Assembly (NCBI GenBank): GCA_018894105.1 | Contig: CM032121.1 | Span: forward strand, 2,357,507 to 2,421,506 | Length of the DNA: 64,000 nt | Source: Jacaranda mimosifolia | Taxonomy: Eukaryota > Streptophyta > Magnoliopsida > Lamiales > Bignoniaceae | Direction of reading: 5' to 3' | Part shown: one piece after another, positions 37,670 to 47,794 of the stretch | Position numbering within the stretch: position 1 is the stretch's first letter | Layout: each line of letters begins with the position of its first letter | Translations under genes and position numbers: made by a program | The notes under the pieces: model-generated | Seen by the model: only the letters and a program-made list of their open reading frames with translations | Database searches by the model: none | Told to the model about the DNA's origin: nothing

Positions 37670-37860
37670 ATGGTGTTTAAAGTGTTACTATTGACAATTT
37701 GTGATATATGTGTAACGACAATACATTGATAACAAAAAAATATTGTCACTGTACATGTATACTAATAATTGTAAATAGTGACATTTAAATATATTTTTTA
37801 TTATTGTTAAAACTTGGAAAAATTATTACTTAAACAAAATTGTTAAAACACAATGTTCTC
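37670..37860. mobile_element. CACTA-like MITE fragment
   Basis: Shares TATTGTCACTGTACATGT and ACTAATAATTGTAAATAGTGA with the elements at 26934 and 31871. Ends not recognisable. Confidence 0.45.
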
Positions 37861-38559
37861 CATGTGTACGTTCACATCTTTACATAATTAACTGATGCTC
37901 GCTATCCTCTCAAAGTATTTTTCAAATAAATATGTAATAAATTGTGTTAAGAATTAATAAATGATATATAAATAACATATGGGTATTTTAATCTATAATA
38001 TTATCATATATATATATATATATATTCATATTCATATTCAATGTATTATAGACCATTTATACGTATCCAAATGGATAATATATATAAATTTTTTTGTAAA
38101 AAATTCCACTGCATTTACATGGATTTGTCTCTAAAGTCTCAAAACGTTGTACGATAAGTATTTATCTATTGAGATTTATCTCTTTGTATGGTTCATTAAC
38201 AGGGCAAAGATAAGTAATTCGACTCCTTGACATTTAAATCATAAATATTTGAAAATCTATGATATATAAAGAAGTTAATTTGAATTGAAAAAGAGTATAA
38301 ACTCAATTTATTTTCAGCATCATACCCATAGTTATAATATAATGATGACTTGTTACAAACCTTTAGATGACAATTCAAAAAAATAAAATAAAAATACTTA
38401 TAATTACCTGTGAAAGTAAATATATGCTTATTAGACAGAGAAGATTACCAAAATTTTATAATTTGCTGCCGAATTTATTTCAATTCCAAGAGCTCAAATG
38501 GAATCAATATTGATATATCAATTAGATCGAAACTCTCTTGTTGAATTGCTTATTCAGTG

Positions 38560-39125
38560 AGTATTCTCAATATTATACTTTGAAGAGGACTTGAAACTGG
38601 CCTTGCCTTCAGCATCCCCTCTATGCAGTTAAGGTAATAATTTCGGGTATGGCCAACTTCCATAGCATGATGGAGGGTGTGTATAAAGCCCCTTGAGAAC
38701 AAATTCACCGCCATATTACTGATTGGTATTTACTAATGGTTCCAATTTTATGCAGGCGAGTTGCAACTGCAATCTGAACTCAACATAGATTGTTGGACTA
38801 GCCCACCCAATTATGACCTTTTGTCCCTACCATTGTTGTACGTATGTTGCTAAGGACATAAAGGGTATGATGACTTGACATCATCCTCATTTTTATCCGG
38901 CTTATCACCGACAATATATTTAGAGCTCCAAATTCAATAATGTCAACTAAACAAGCGGACTTGAACTGTTTATATCTGCCACAAGATAAACCAACGCCTC
39001 TCATGCCCTCCCCACTATAGGCCAAGGATAGAAAATAACTTCCCCCTTCCCTCATATACAACTTCCAATTTTCATCATGTTCCACTCCCCAAAGAACAAC
39101 TATTCTCAATATCCCACTCAAAATA
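38560..39125. other. GC-richer island of unknown origin
   Basis: Noticeably less AT-rich than its surroundings. It contains a 107-codon minus-strand ORF (38798-39121), but that frame starts at TTG, shows no domain I recognise, and has no splice or promoter context. It may be a decayed gene or retroelement fragment. Confidence 0.3.
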
Positions 39126-40199
39126 TGGTAAATTGGAATCTACCCTAGTTATCATATCATTTTCTCAATAGAATGATTGTATATTTTCTAAATAAACATT
39201 TTTATATTCAACAATTAAATAAAAAAGTTTATTTTTAAATATTTTAAAATGTAAAACTAATCAATATGCGACAAAGTGGGTACTTAAAAAATTAAACACT
39301 GAAGACAATCTAGTATAGCTAGGCTAGGAGGTTAGCCAGATGGGTACTTTTGCAACCATCTAGATGCAGCCTTCACACCACCACAAACAAATTATTGACC
39401 AAGTGTTCTCTTTTTAAAAAAAAATTATTTAGGGCTTCAGTTGGGTGGACTAATTGTGTATTAAAGAAGTATTCGAAAATTTTGGACCAATTACATGGAG
39501 GATTTGTTAGAGTTGAAAATTATTAGTCTAAAATTTTAATCTTATAACTATAAATTTTCTATTAAATATTTTTTCTTTTAATCACTCTGCACATATTACT
39601 AATTATTGAAAAACAATACCTTAAATACTATTTCATTATTATTAAATTTGTGATACTTTAATGAGACAATTTTTGTTGTTTAATATTTATAATTAACAAT
39701 AATTTTCATATTTTATTTATTATATTGTTATGAATTTTTTTTCTTAATAAATTTTCATTAGGTGCGATTTTCTTGATATCCGATATTTGACCCCATAACT
39801 AAGTAAAATTAATTACTCAAGAAATGAGAACTATGGTCGAGTTGTCCAAAGTACCATAGGCCTGAATTAGCGTAATACTATGAATGTGCCCAACTTGTTC
39901 ATAATTGACACATTAGAATTATTATTAATTCAGACTGACGCCCCGATGTTTGTAATTAAAATTGTTAATTATTGTTATAATGTATTTTATTGACTTAACC
40001 ACTTTTATTTGAAAAAATTAAGAAGATCGATTTAATCCATTTGGTTTCCCGATGAAGATATTTTCACATCTTTCAAGTTTAACTATTTTACGTGTGTATA
40101 CATACATGCATATATATATATGTATATAAATTACCATCACATTGACTTGGGAATTTGAATTATAACGGCTTGTTTGTTTTACATAATAAGATATGATAG

Positions 40200-40938
40200 T
40201 GATATAGGGTGGCCCAAAAGACCCAACGTTTCAGACAACAGCCCAGGGCCTATGATCCACGTCGACCATGTTCGACCAGATAGTGGCCCGAAGGGCCCAA
40301 CGTTCAGATGATGGCCCAGGGCCCATGGGACATGTCAACTATAATTGACCAGCCTCCCCCAAGCCCAGGCGGGCGCCTCAGAGCCCTCGGATAATATTGA
40401 CCATATTCGACCCCAGTCAGGCTGACAGGAGGTCGAATTCTGCACAGTACTCTGCCACCGCATTAAATGCGTTGACTGGCACCACGCCACCGCATTAATG
40501 GCGCATGCCATCCCCTCACTGTCTGACACGGCAGGTGCCACCCCGTATACCGTCCCGTCCTGTAGCATGAAAGGACATCTAGCTGGCAAAATTCAAATGG
40601 GGGAATAGACTAATTGCCCTTTGGAGGAGGCTGAAGATCCCAAGGGTAAGCCAAGGGCTTACCAGTCATTTCCTACAAGGGGAAGAATATAAAAACTCCT
40701 CTGTCTTGCCTCACAAGGTATGCACAAAGACACACTGAAACTATCTTACTCCATTGTTAGATACTGAAAATACTGACTTGAGCGTCGGAGGGCCAAAGCC
40801 GAGGGCCACTCGGCTAGCCTAACGTTTGCCTTAATTGCAGGATTCTCAAACATCATTAACGGAAGATATCCACCTTTGGGGTTAACCCCTATACAGATCG
40901 AAATCGAAGTACCTGTATTACGATTCGGACCCTCATCA
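40200..40938 (+). repeat. 5' LTR, 739 bp
   Basis: Starts TGATATAGGGTGGCCC and ends CCCTCATCA, i.e. TG...CA. The U3 part has two imperfect repeats of about 73 bp (from 40211 and 40284), each with CCCAACGTT and GCCCAGGGCC. A TATA box ATATAAAAA is at 40687-40695. By eye it differs from the 3' LTR at 20 positions, 16 of them transitions, with no indels (about 2.7%). Confidence 0.95.
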
Positions 40939-40958
40939 TTTGGCGCCGTCTGTGGGAA
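40939..40958 (+). other. Primer binding site
   Basis: Immediately after the LTR, TTTGGCGCCGTCTGTGGGAA. The first bases TGGCGCCGT match the complement of the 3' end of plant tRNA-Asp; the rest diverges from it. Confidence 0.7.
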
Positions 40959-40978
40959 CACGGAATCCTCTATCGAGA

Positions 40979-42832
40979 ATGGTGAACACTAGGCGAGCCC
41001 CTTTCGGGAGGGAAGAGAACAGAAGATCCAGCTCCCCCCCACTCCGCCAGAACGAAGAAAGGAATGCTTCGGGTCCCAGTATACAGCCTGAGCCCGTAGT
41101 TACCCTCACTATGCCCCAGTTGATGCAGCTCATCAGATCAGCCCAGCTTTCAGCCGCCTTGAACAGACAAGCCGCGCCACCAGAACCGGCAGCCAGCGCC
41201 ACGCCCCCTCCAGCGGGGCATGAGCAAGCACCGCCTATAGAATACTCACAGCGTCCGGGGTCCCCCGGGCATCTAGCTAGGCGAGAACCAAGCCAGAGTC
41301 GTTTTCACCGGGAGGCACCCCGCCCCCCACCGAGGGAAGAGGTAGCGGACTCCGTGGACCATGACGTTCGGCCCCTTCGAGCCCCGCAGCGCGATAGGAC
41401 CGACCGTTCCCGAGGTAGAAGAAAGCAGGATCAGCAGGAGTGGGAGGAGGTATCCCACCAGGTGCAGCAACTAAATAAACGCCTGGAGGAGCTGTCAAGG
41501 GGGAATGTGGATAGGCCCCTTCAGCCGGAGGTGCCCTCGAGATTTAGAAGGGAACGGGACTCACCCTTCACACAAGAAATTATTAATGAACGCATCGCGG
41601 TGGATGCCAAGACCTCCACTGGTCTCCCGCGGTACGACGGGTCCACAGACCCGAGTGAACATTTGCTGCAATTTGAACACATGATGCAGCTGCATGGACA
41701 CAACGAGTATATTCATGCGAAAATGCTGGTAACCACACTTCAGGGGGTGGCCTTGGATTGGTTCGTGAAGTTAGAGCCGGCGTCCATCTTTTCGTATGAC
41801 CAGCTTTGTGACAAATTTCTGCACCAGTTTGCCAGCAGAAGGAAGGCGAAGCTGCCACACACCCACTTGCATACGGTGAAGCAAGCCGAGGGGGAGTCTT
41901 TGAGAGATTTTTTCACCAGATTCAACACAGAGGTGTTGAAAATTGACAGTCCGAGGATTGAGTTCTTGATTGATGTGCTGTTTTTGGGATTGAGGCACAA
42001 AGAGTGCGCTAACGCTTTGGTGCGCGCTCAGCCCCGCATGATGGAAGAACTCCTCGACCTCGCGGAAAGGTACATGACCCAAGAAGAGATGAATAAGATG
42101 AAATACGGCAGCATCGAAGCTGACAAGAAGAAGGGTAAAGAGAAAGACGACAAGCAGAACAGGGAAGGACGTCGGTCCCCGATTAGACGCTTTCACGACT
42201 ATACCCCGCTCTTCATGGCGAGGAAAGAAGTGCTCTTTGCCATTCAACATGACAACCTGCTGAAAAAGCCCCGCAAAATTACAGAGATAGAGGCCATGAG
42301 GAAGTCAGGGAAATTCTGCCACTTCCACAGACAGAAGGGGCATGACACCGAAGACTGCTTCAACTTGAAGGACGAAATTGAGAGGTTGATCAGACAGGGG
42401 CACCTAAAGAAATTTGTCGAGGATAGGAATCGACGAGAGGAGGGTGCTGTCAACCAAACTCCCCATAGAGAAAGGTCGGCCAGCCCGCGAAGAGATGACA
42501 AAGGGAAGAAGCCCGCCCATGAAGCCCACCCGCCCATCAGCGGGGTCATCGACATGATCGTCGGGGGGCCCATGGGAGGAGACTCCCGAAACTCAAGGAA
42601 GCAAACTCAACGGCAGCTCGACTCGACCAAGCCATCTAAGGTCGAGACGATTTTTCAGCTTACAAACAGCACAGAGCCAATATCCTTTTTAGACACAGTC
42701 GCTTCACTACCCCCACCAGAAGTACCACCAGAACTGAATAGCCCAAACATTTTCTTCAAAGAAAGGTGGAAAGAAATAGAGGGGGAAGAGTACTTACTAG
42801 ATTGGAAAGCTAAAACCCAGAAAATCTCTTAA
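40979..42832 (+). CDS. gag: Retrotransposon Gag polyprotein
   Basis: 617 residues from the ATG at 40979 (the frame is open back to the LTR). Residues 1-210 are Pro/Arg/Glu-rich and disordered. The capsid-like retrotrans_gag domain lies at about residues 210-370 (LQGVALDWFVKLEPAS, YDQLCDKFLHQFASRRKAK, EGESLRDFFTRFNTEVLKI, LLDLAERYMTQEE). A zinc-knuckle-like CHFHRQKGHDTEDC at residues 447-460 has the C-H-H-C form typical of this Gypsy branch rather than canonical CCHC, followed by LKDEIERLIRQGHLKKFV. The protein would package element RNA into particles. After SGVIDMIVGGPMGGDSRNSR, where protease normally follows in full-length relatives, the frame runs into about 75 unrelated residues and stops. 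The ORF is intact despite LTR divergence, consistent with selection or recent activity. Confidence 0.93.
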   Translation: MVNTRRAPFGREENRRSSSPPLRQNEERNASGPSIQPEPVVTLTMPQLMQLIRSAQLSAALNRQAAPPEPAASATPPPAGHEQAPPIEYSQRPGSPGHLARREPSQSRFHREAPRPPPREEVADSVDHDVRPLRAPQRDRTDRSRGRRKQDQQEWEEVSHQVQQLNKRLEELSRGNVDRPLQPEVPSRFRRERDSPFTQEIINERIAVDAKTSTGLPRYDGSTDPSEHLLQFEHMMQLHGHNEYIHAKMLVTTLQGVALDWFVKLEPASIFSYDQLCDKFLHQFASRRKAKLPHTHLHTVKQAEGESLRDFFTRFNTEVLKIDSPRIEFLIDVLFLGLRHKECANALVRAQPRMMEELLDLAERYMTQEEMNKMKYGSIEADKKKGKEKDDKQNREGRRSPIRRFHDYTPLFMARKEVLFAIQHDNLLKKPRKITEIEAMRKSGKFCHFHRQKGHDTEDCFNLKDEIERLIRQGHLKKFVEDRNRREEGAVNQTPHRERSASPRRDDKGKKPAHEAHPPISGVIDMIVGGPMGGDSRNSRKQTQRQLDSTKPSKVETIFQLTNSTEPISFLDTVASLPPPEVPPELNSPNIFFKERWKEIEGEEYLLDWKAKTQKIS

Positions 42833-43106
42833 GAAAGCGCAAATGTTAGTGATTCTTGCATCAAGGAATATCTGAAGCGGTAAAGGCGAAAGCAGCTTGA
42901 ATGCCAGTTAGTATTTATAAAGGAAAAGGCGCGGTTATCCAAGCGTCCGCATTAATGGGGGAAACTATAACGCCGCCCCACGCGCGCCACGATGTAACCG
43001 CTCAGTAGACACGCAGAACCCTGGTCGATTTCTAAAATCCCCAGTCGAGACACGTTAATATTTGCTACTTCCCAATGCCGCTCGTCGATTCCCTCGATCC
43101 GCATTG

Positions 43107-43117
43107 CGAAGTAGGGG
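43107..43117 (+). other. Polypurine tract
   Basis: GAAGTAGGGGG followed by ACTCA just before the 3' LTR; expected plus-strand priming site. Confidence 0.7.
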
Positions 43118-43123
43118 GACTCA

Positions 43124-43862
43124 TGATATAGGGTGGCCCAAAAGGCCCAACGTTTCAAACAACGGCCCAGGGCCTATGATCCACGTCGACCATGTTCGAC
43201 CAGATAGTGGCCCGAAGGGCCCAACGTTCAGACGATGGCCCAGGGCCCATGGGACATGTCGACTATATTCGACCAGCCTCCCCCAGGCCCAGGCGGGCGC
43301 CTCAGAGCCCTCGGATAATATCGACCATATTCGACCCCAGTCAGGCTGACAGGAGGTCGAATTCTGCACAGTACTCTGCCACCGCATTAAATGCGTTGAC
43401 TGGCACCACGCCACCGCATTAATGGCGCATGCCATCCCCTCACTGTCTGACACGGCAGGTGCCACCCCGTATACCGTCCCGTCCTGTAGCATGAAAGGAC
43501 ATCTAGCTGGCAAAATTCAAATGGGGGAATAGACTAATTGCCCCTTGGAGGAGGCTGAAGACCCCAAGGGTAAGCCAAAGGCTTACCAGTCATTTCCTTC
43601 AAGGGGAATAATATAAAAACTCCCTTGTCTTGCCTCACAAGGTATGCACCAAGACACACTGAAACTATCTTACTCCATTGTTAGATACTGAAAATACTGA
43701 CTTGAGCGTCGGAGGGCCAAAGCCGAGGGCCACTCGGCTAGCCTAACGTTTGCCTTGATTGCAGGATTCTCAAACATCATCAACGGAAGATATCCACCTT
43801 TGGGGTTAACCCCTATACAGATCGGAATCGAAGTACCTGTATTACGATTCGGACCCTCATCA
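43124..43862 (+). repeat. 3' LTR, 739 bp
   Basis: Same length and ends as the 5' LTR; TATA box at about 43611-43619. The minus-strand ORFs across it are shadows. Confidence 0.95.
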
Positions 43863-44286
43863 GATATATATTTTCAAGCTTTTTTTTTTTTTTTTTTTTG
43901 CTTTAAATTTTTTTGGCCTATGATACCTTTGCGGCCTGACATCATGAGCCAATCTGGTTTATGGATATGGCATGATCCATTTTTCATCCTTTTAAATTTG
44001 ATATGATAAGGAATGAAAAAATCATTCTTACCCCTCATATGAAAACCGTAACCATCATTTTGAAAATTTACCTTATTAGAAGTTAGACATTTTAGACATT
44101 ACAAAGTATAATTATATTGAGTAATCTTGCCAACTAAACATTATATAGTGTCAAGTGTGGGATATCACCAATTTCTAAAATTAAAGCAAACAATAAATTA
44201 TATGGTATTGGATACCATTTCTAACTTATGTATCATTAGTATATGAATCTTGCTTAATCCTATATGCTCAAACAAACAAGTCCTAA

Positions 44287-44660
44287 CTATTTTTTGTGCT
44301 TCATCAATTAAGAGAATATTCGTTTTATATGATATGTTTGGATGTATTATTGTATTTGAGCTAATTAAGTATTTATTAAAAAATTATAATATTGTATAAA
44401 AAATAATTATTTTTTAATTATTTAATTAAAACTATTGGACCTCTTTTTTATATTTTGTTGAGAATACCATCTTACCCCTCAGTTGTTAATTAAATTATCA
44501 AAATTATTCTTGTTGCTTAATGTACTTTAAAATTTAATTTTCAAATTATTTTATTAAATATTATTTAGCTAATCACAAATTGATCCACATTTTTCTTTTT
44601 ATATCTTCTTGAATAATCACTCGAACTTTTATCATATCAAATAAAATAACTCATAACATA
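44287..44660. other. AT-rich spacer
   Basis: Low-complexity AT-rich DNA with no supported feature. Confidence 0.4.
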
Positions 44661-44684
44661 GTAATTGATATGGATAAGGTTGAG

Positions 44685-44980
44685 ATTTCTCGACCTCAAT
44701 TGAACGAGGCCCACCAGTGGCACCACGGATGACGCGTGCATGAAGCCTGATTTAGTCAACCAGAGAATTGTGTCCTCAAGGCATAGACAATGTTGCGTTG
44801 TCTAGCTCCAATTATTTGAGCATTGTAGAAGCCGACCCTGGGGAAGTCGAGTCCACCTCGCAAGCGAGGTTACAAGATGACTTTGTATCGTCTAAGTTCG
44901 CCTACTCTCTGCTCGATCATGCATGGATCCGACCTCTCTGGCATGATCGACCCGCGGGAGTTAAAGGTGACATGTTATTT
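44685..44980. other. GC-rich island of unknown origin
   Basis: About 300 bp of strikingly GC-richer DNA with motifs such as GAAGTCGAGTCCACCTCGCA and CGACCCGCGGGAG, standing in AT-rich surroundings. An 81-codon frame overlaps it but lacks an ATG start and known domains. Composition resembles the LTR element 1 kb upstream, so a fragment of another LTR element is the leading guess. Confidence 0.35.
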
Positions 44981-45079
44981 GAATTGTTTGAAGATTTGAT
45001 CTCGAATAGTTGAGTATAATATTTAAATAAGGTTATTATTTTAATATTTTTATTATCATGCAGGTACCAATGCATACAT

Positions 45080-45402
45080 ATGCGTTTTGGTTAGCAAAAA
45101 ATTGAAAACGATTCTTGTCATAACTAATTATGTAAAAATTATTGTTATGATCAAATTAAAATTATTATCAAAAGAAAGAATATGAGAGTGACAAGACAAT
45201 CAACAACATCAATATTATTGTTATTTGTATACTTTAAATGATGAGATTTTTTTCTTTTTTTTTTAGCACAATTTCACAAGTTTTCATTATTCTTATCAAT
45301 ATCGAATTTATATTATTAACAAAAATTGTTGTAACTTAATACAAAGCATTAGCGAAGTTTTTTAAATTTTCACTAATATTAATTTTTTTTTTTTTTGTAG
45401 TC
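45080..45402 (-). mobile_element. Probable CACTA-like MITE fragment
   Basis: The right end TTTTTTTTTTTTTGTAGTC preceded by TTTCACTAATATTAA mirrors the CACTACAAAAAA...AATTAGTG end at 26934. The left border is unclear. Confidence 0.4.
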
Positions 45403-47280
45403 TTTTGTTTTCAGATAACAAGATCTGGTTCAGAGTCACACACTTTTATAAATCTCAGGAGTTTTCTGAAGTTAAATGAAAATTTTTCAAGAGAAAACAG
45501 AGAGTATGAGATATGTGATTTGAACTATTAATTGATTTTACCTATGATCAAGATACCTTTTCGATCATAACAGACAGATATCTACCATCTATCCAATTAC
45601 ATTTTATTGTCTTGTTATAAAATTATAATGCAACTTGATTTAAGCGCTAAAATAGTCAATTAACTTAATTAGAATCATGATCCCCACCAAATAGCATATG
45701 CTTGATTCATGTGCAGCCAATTACATAACAAAAAAGTATACATAAACTAATGCATTGTTACACTAATAATCCCTCTTTTCCAAGGCTAAATTGGTATATA
45801 GTAAGTAAAGCAAAGAACAAGCAGCTGTTTTTGCTTAACAGGGTTAGGTTTAGGGCTGCTGGTTTTATTGCCCCCAATATATACAAGTGGTCCTTCATAT
45901 AAACCCTCCACAATTTAGGGACCATTTACTTTGTTTGGAAAGGTCACATTCTTTTAGAGGGTTTTAATGGGGTTTCCCCATTCAGAAATGTGGTTTTGGA
46001 TCCATTTCAGGAAACCCGAATCCAGTACCCAATTCAGTGGGTTCTGGGTTCTAATGCCCACATGCCACGTGGCAGGAGCCCACATCAATGCGCCATCCAA
46101 CTTTTCCAAATCTTCTATATTTTAAACGAGTTGCATTATTTGTGCCCTAACATAAACAAATATTAAGTAATTAAATAAATTTTCATGAAAGATACTCAAT
46201 TGTGAATCAAATCAGTTTGATATTTAGATTAGGCTTAATTTATACCTACTTGTTTCATACTTTTAAACCTCTATTAAATAGAAAAATTAAAGAGACTTGA
46301 TTGGCCATCTTTTTTGGGTATGCATAAAGCATCTTTTCTGATAATTAAAAATGATAATTAAATGACATACATGATAGAATGCTAATTAAAATTTAATATG
46401 CCAATTTTTTTTTTCAAAATCTTTTATTTTAGGTGGAGTTGTATTATTTATGTTATATATACTAGTAATTAGTACACACTCGATGCGTAATATTGAAGTA
46501 CAGTAAATATAAATACATTTATAAGGTACATGTATCGGTTTTTATTATAATTTTTATGATTTTTAATAAATGTGTATCTAATATCTCAAATGCATAGTAT
46601 TTTCAAATGAATATGAAACACTGTAAAATATTTTTCTCCAAATATTTTCTTCTCATAAAACGAGACTACGAGGTTATGAAATGTGGTTGTAGAATAATAT
46701 TGGAATAAAGTCATGAGTATTTTGTCCTATCACTCAAGAATACACCACTAACATCCTCACACTTTATTATTACTTAGCGTCTTTGCACACTCTATCGCAT
46801 GTGCTAAAATTTTTAGATAGTACAAATATATTTATTTAATTTCTTACATAAATAAATAAAAAATTATGATTAAATGATAATAATGGAGTAGAAGTTTGAG
46901 GGGTTGTAGTGGTAGTTACTAGACGGTAGTGGGATTGATATTTATTGGTGTAGTTATAAGGAATTAAAATAAAAATTAGGGACATTTTAGTCTCAACACT
47001 CGAAAACACACCACTAAGACCCTCATGTTTTATTAATTGTATAGATATAGATAATAGAATAATATTAAGTATATATTTCATATAAGATACCCTTAATCAA
47101 ATTTATAATTATATATATAATTAATAAATAGAGGGGGTAAAAAAACACCCGCTAGTTGAACCAGAAGATGCAGAATACACTTTCCTGTACGCTTTGCGAC
47201 CGTGGTGTGACCGGGACGAAAGGCGGCAGAAGCATACCAGCAGGTATGGGGAAGATGGTGTCCTTTCAGGATATTGAATG
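45403..47280. other. Upstream region of the TPP gene
   Basis: No gene. A GC-richer patch (about 45840-46100) includes the palindrome at 46063; the rest is AT-rich. Confidence 0.45.
46063..46074. promoter_or_regulatory. Palindromic G-box
   Basis: TGCCACGTGGCA, a perfect 12-bp palindrome around CACGTG, the preferred site of bZIP and PIF-type bHLH factors. It lies about 1.7 kb upstream of the TPP start codon. Confidence 0.55.
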
Positions 47281-47794
47281 TGGGGGCCATAACCCCCCCG
47301 GCCCCACCTCCCACCCCACACAGAGGGTGTGGGACCCAACAAGACTTGGGGGCATGGTTTCGTCCGTTAGTGTCTGGTTACAACTATAAAACAACCAACG
47401 AAACTGCCTCAAATCTCACACACAAGCACAAATTCAAACTCAACTCTCCCTTCTATCCATTCCTGTCCCAATATTTCCTTTTTCCTTTCGTTTCTTCGCT
47501 GCTGCTTCTTACATTCTCCAAGAAACATCCTCAATTCCAGTCCCATTCTTGATCCAAAAAAAAAAAAGGAAAAAGAAAAACAGAGACCTCTGTTTCTTCA
47601 ACATTAGTACAATTATCTTGTAAGCAACATTAAAAACCCAACATTTTTTAATTTCCCCACTGTTTCAAGACATTCTAGGTAATCACACCTTCAATTTTGG
47701 TTTTTGCCTTAAAACCTGGAAAGAAAAAAAGAAGTCTTTATTGAGCAACAGAAATAATGTTCCCTTCTTTTTGGTGATTTTGTAGTGAAGGAAG
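47281..47794 (+). promoter_or_regulatory. TPP core promoter and 5' leader
   Basis: A GC-rich block at about 47281-47340 (runs of C and CCCCACC) precedes a TATA box CTATAAAA at 47384-47391 and a C/T-rich leader. A short uORF (ATG 47757, TGA 47775-47777, six codons) precedes the main ATG. A leader intron is plausible (donor GTAAGC at 47620, acceptor TTTTGTAG ending 47785); if used, it removes the uORF. Confidence 0.55.

Larger units (their letters stand above)
40200..43862 (+). mobile_element. Gypsy-type LTR retrotransposon, gag-only (TR-GAG)
   Basis: 3663 bp: 5' LTR, primer site, one Gag ORF, polypurine tract, 3' LTR. Flanks GATAG (40195-40199) and GATAT (43863-43867) match at four of five bases, fitting a 5-bp target duplication with one change. 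The internal region is only 2185 bp and has no protease, reverse transcriptase, RNase H or integrase, so replication must use enzymes supplied by another element. The Gag family and primer site resemble the Tat branch of plant Gypsy elements. Confidence 0.93.
40166..44283. mobile_element. Old PIF/Harbinger-like MITE split by the LTR retrotransposon
   Basis: The left end CGGCTTGTTTGTTTTACATA (40166) and right end AAACAAACAAGTCC (to 44283) are inverted repeats, each bordered by TAA (40163-40165 and 44284-44286). Removing the 3.66-kb LTR element leaves about 455 bp, a normal MITE size. The agreement of ends and TAA on both sides of the insertion supports a nested event. Confidence 0.65.

Noticed and set aside
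40335..40589. Minus-strand ORF repeated in both LTRs (also 43121-43513)
   Set aside because: It is LTR sequence in duplicate, not a gene.
40936..42573. Several minus-strand ORFs across the retrotransposon
   Set aside because: All lie antisense to the intact Gag frame; GC-rich coding sequence commonly gives open antisense frames.
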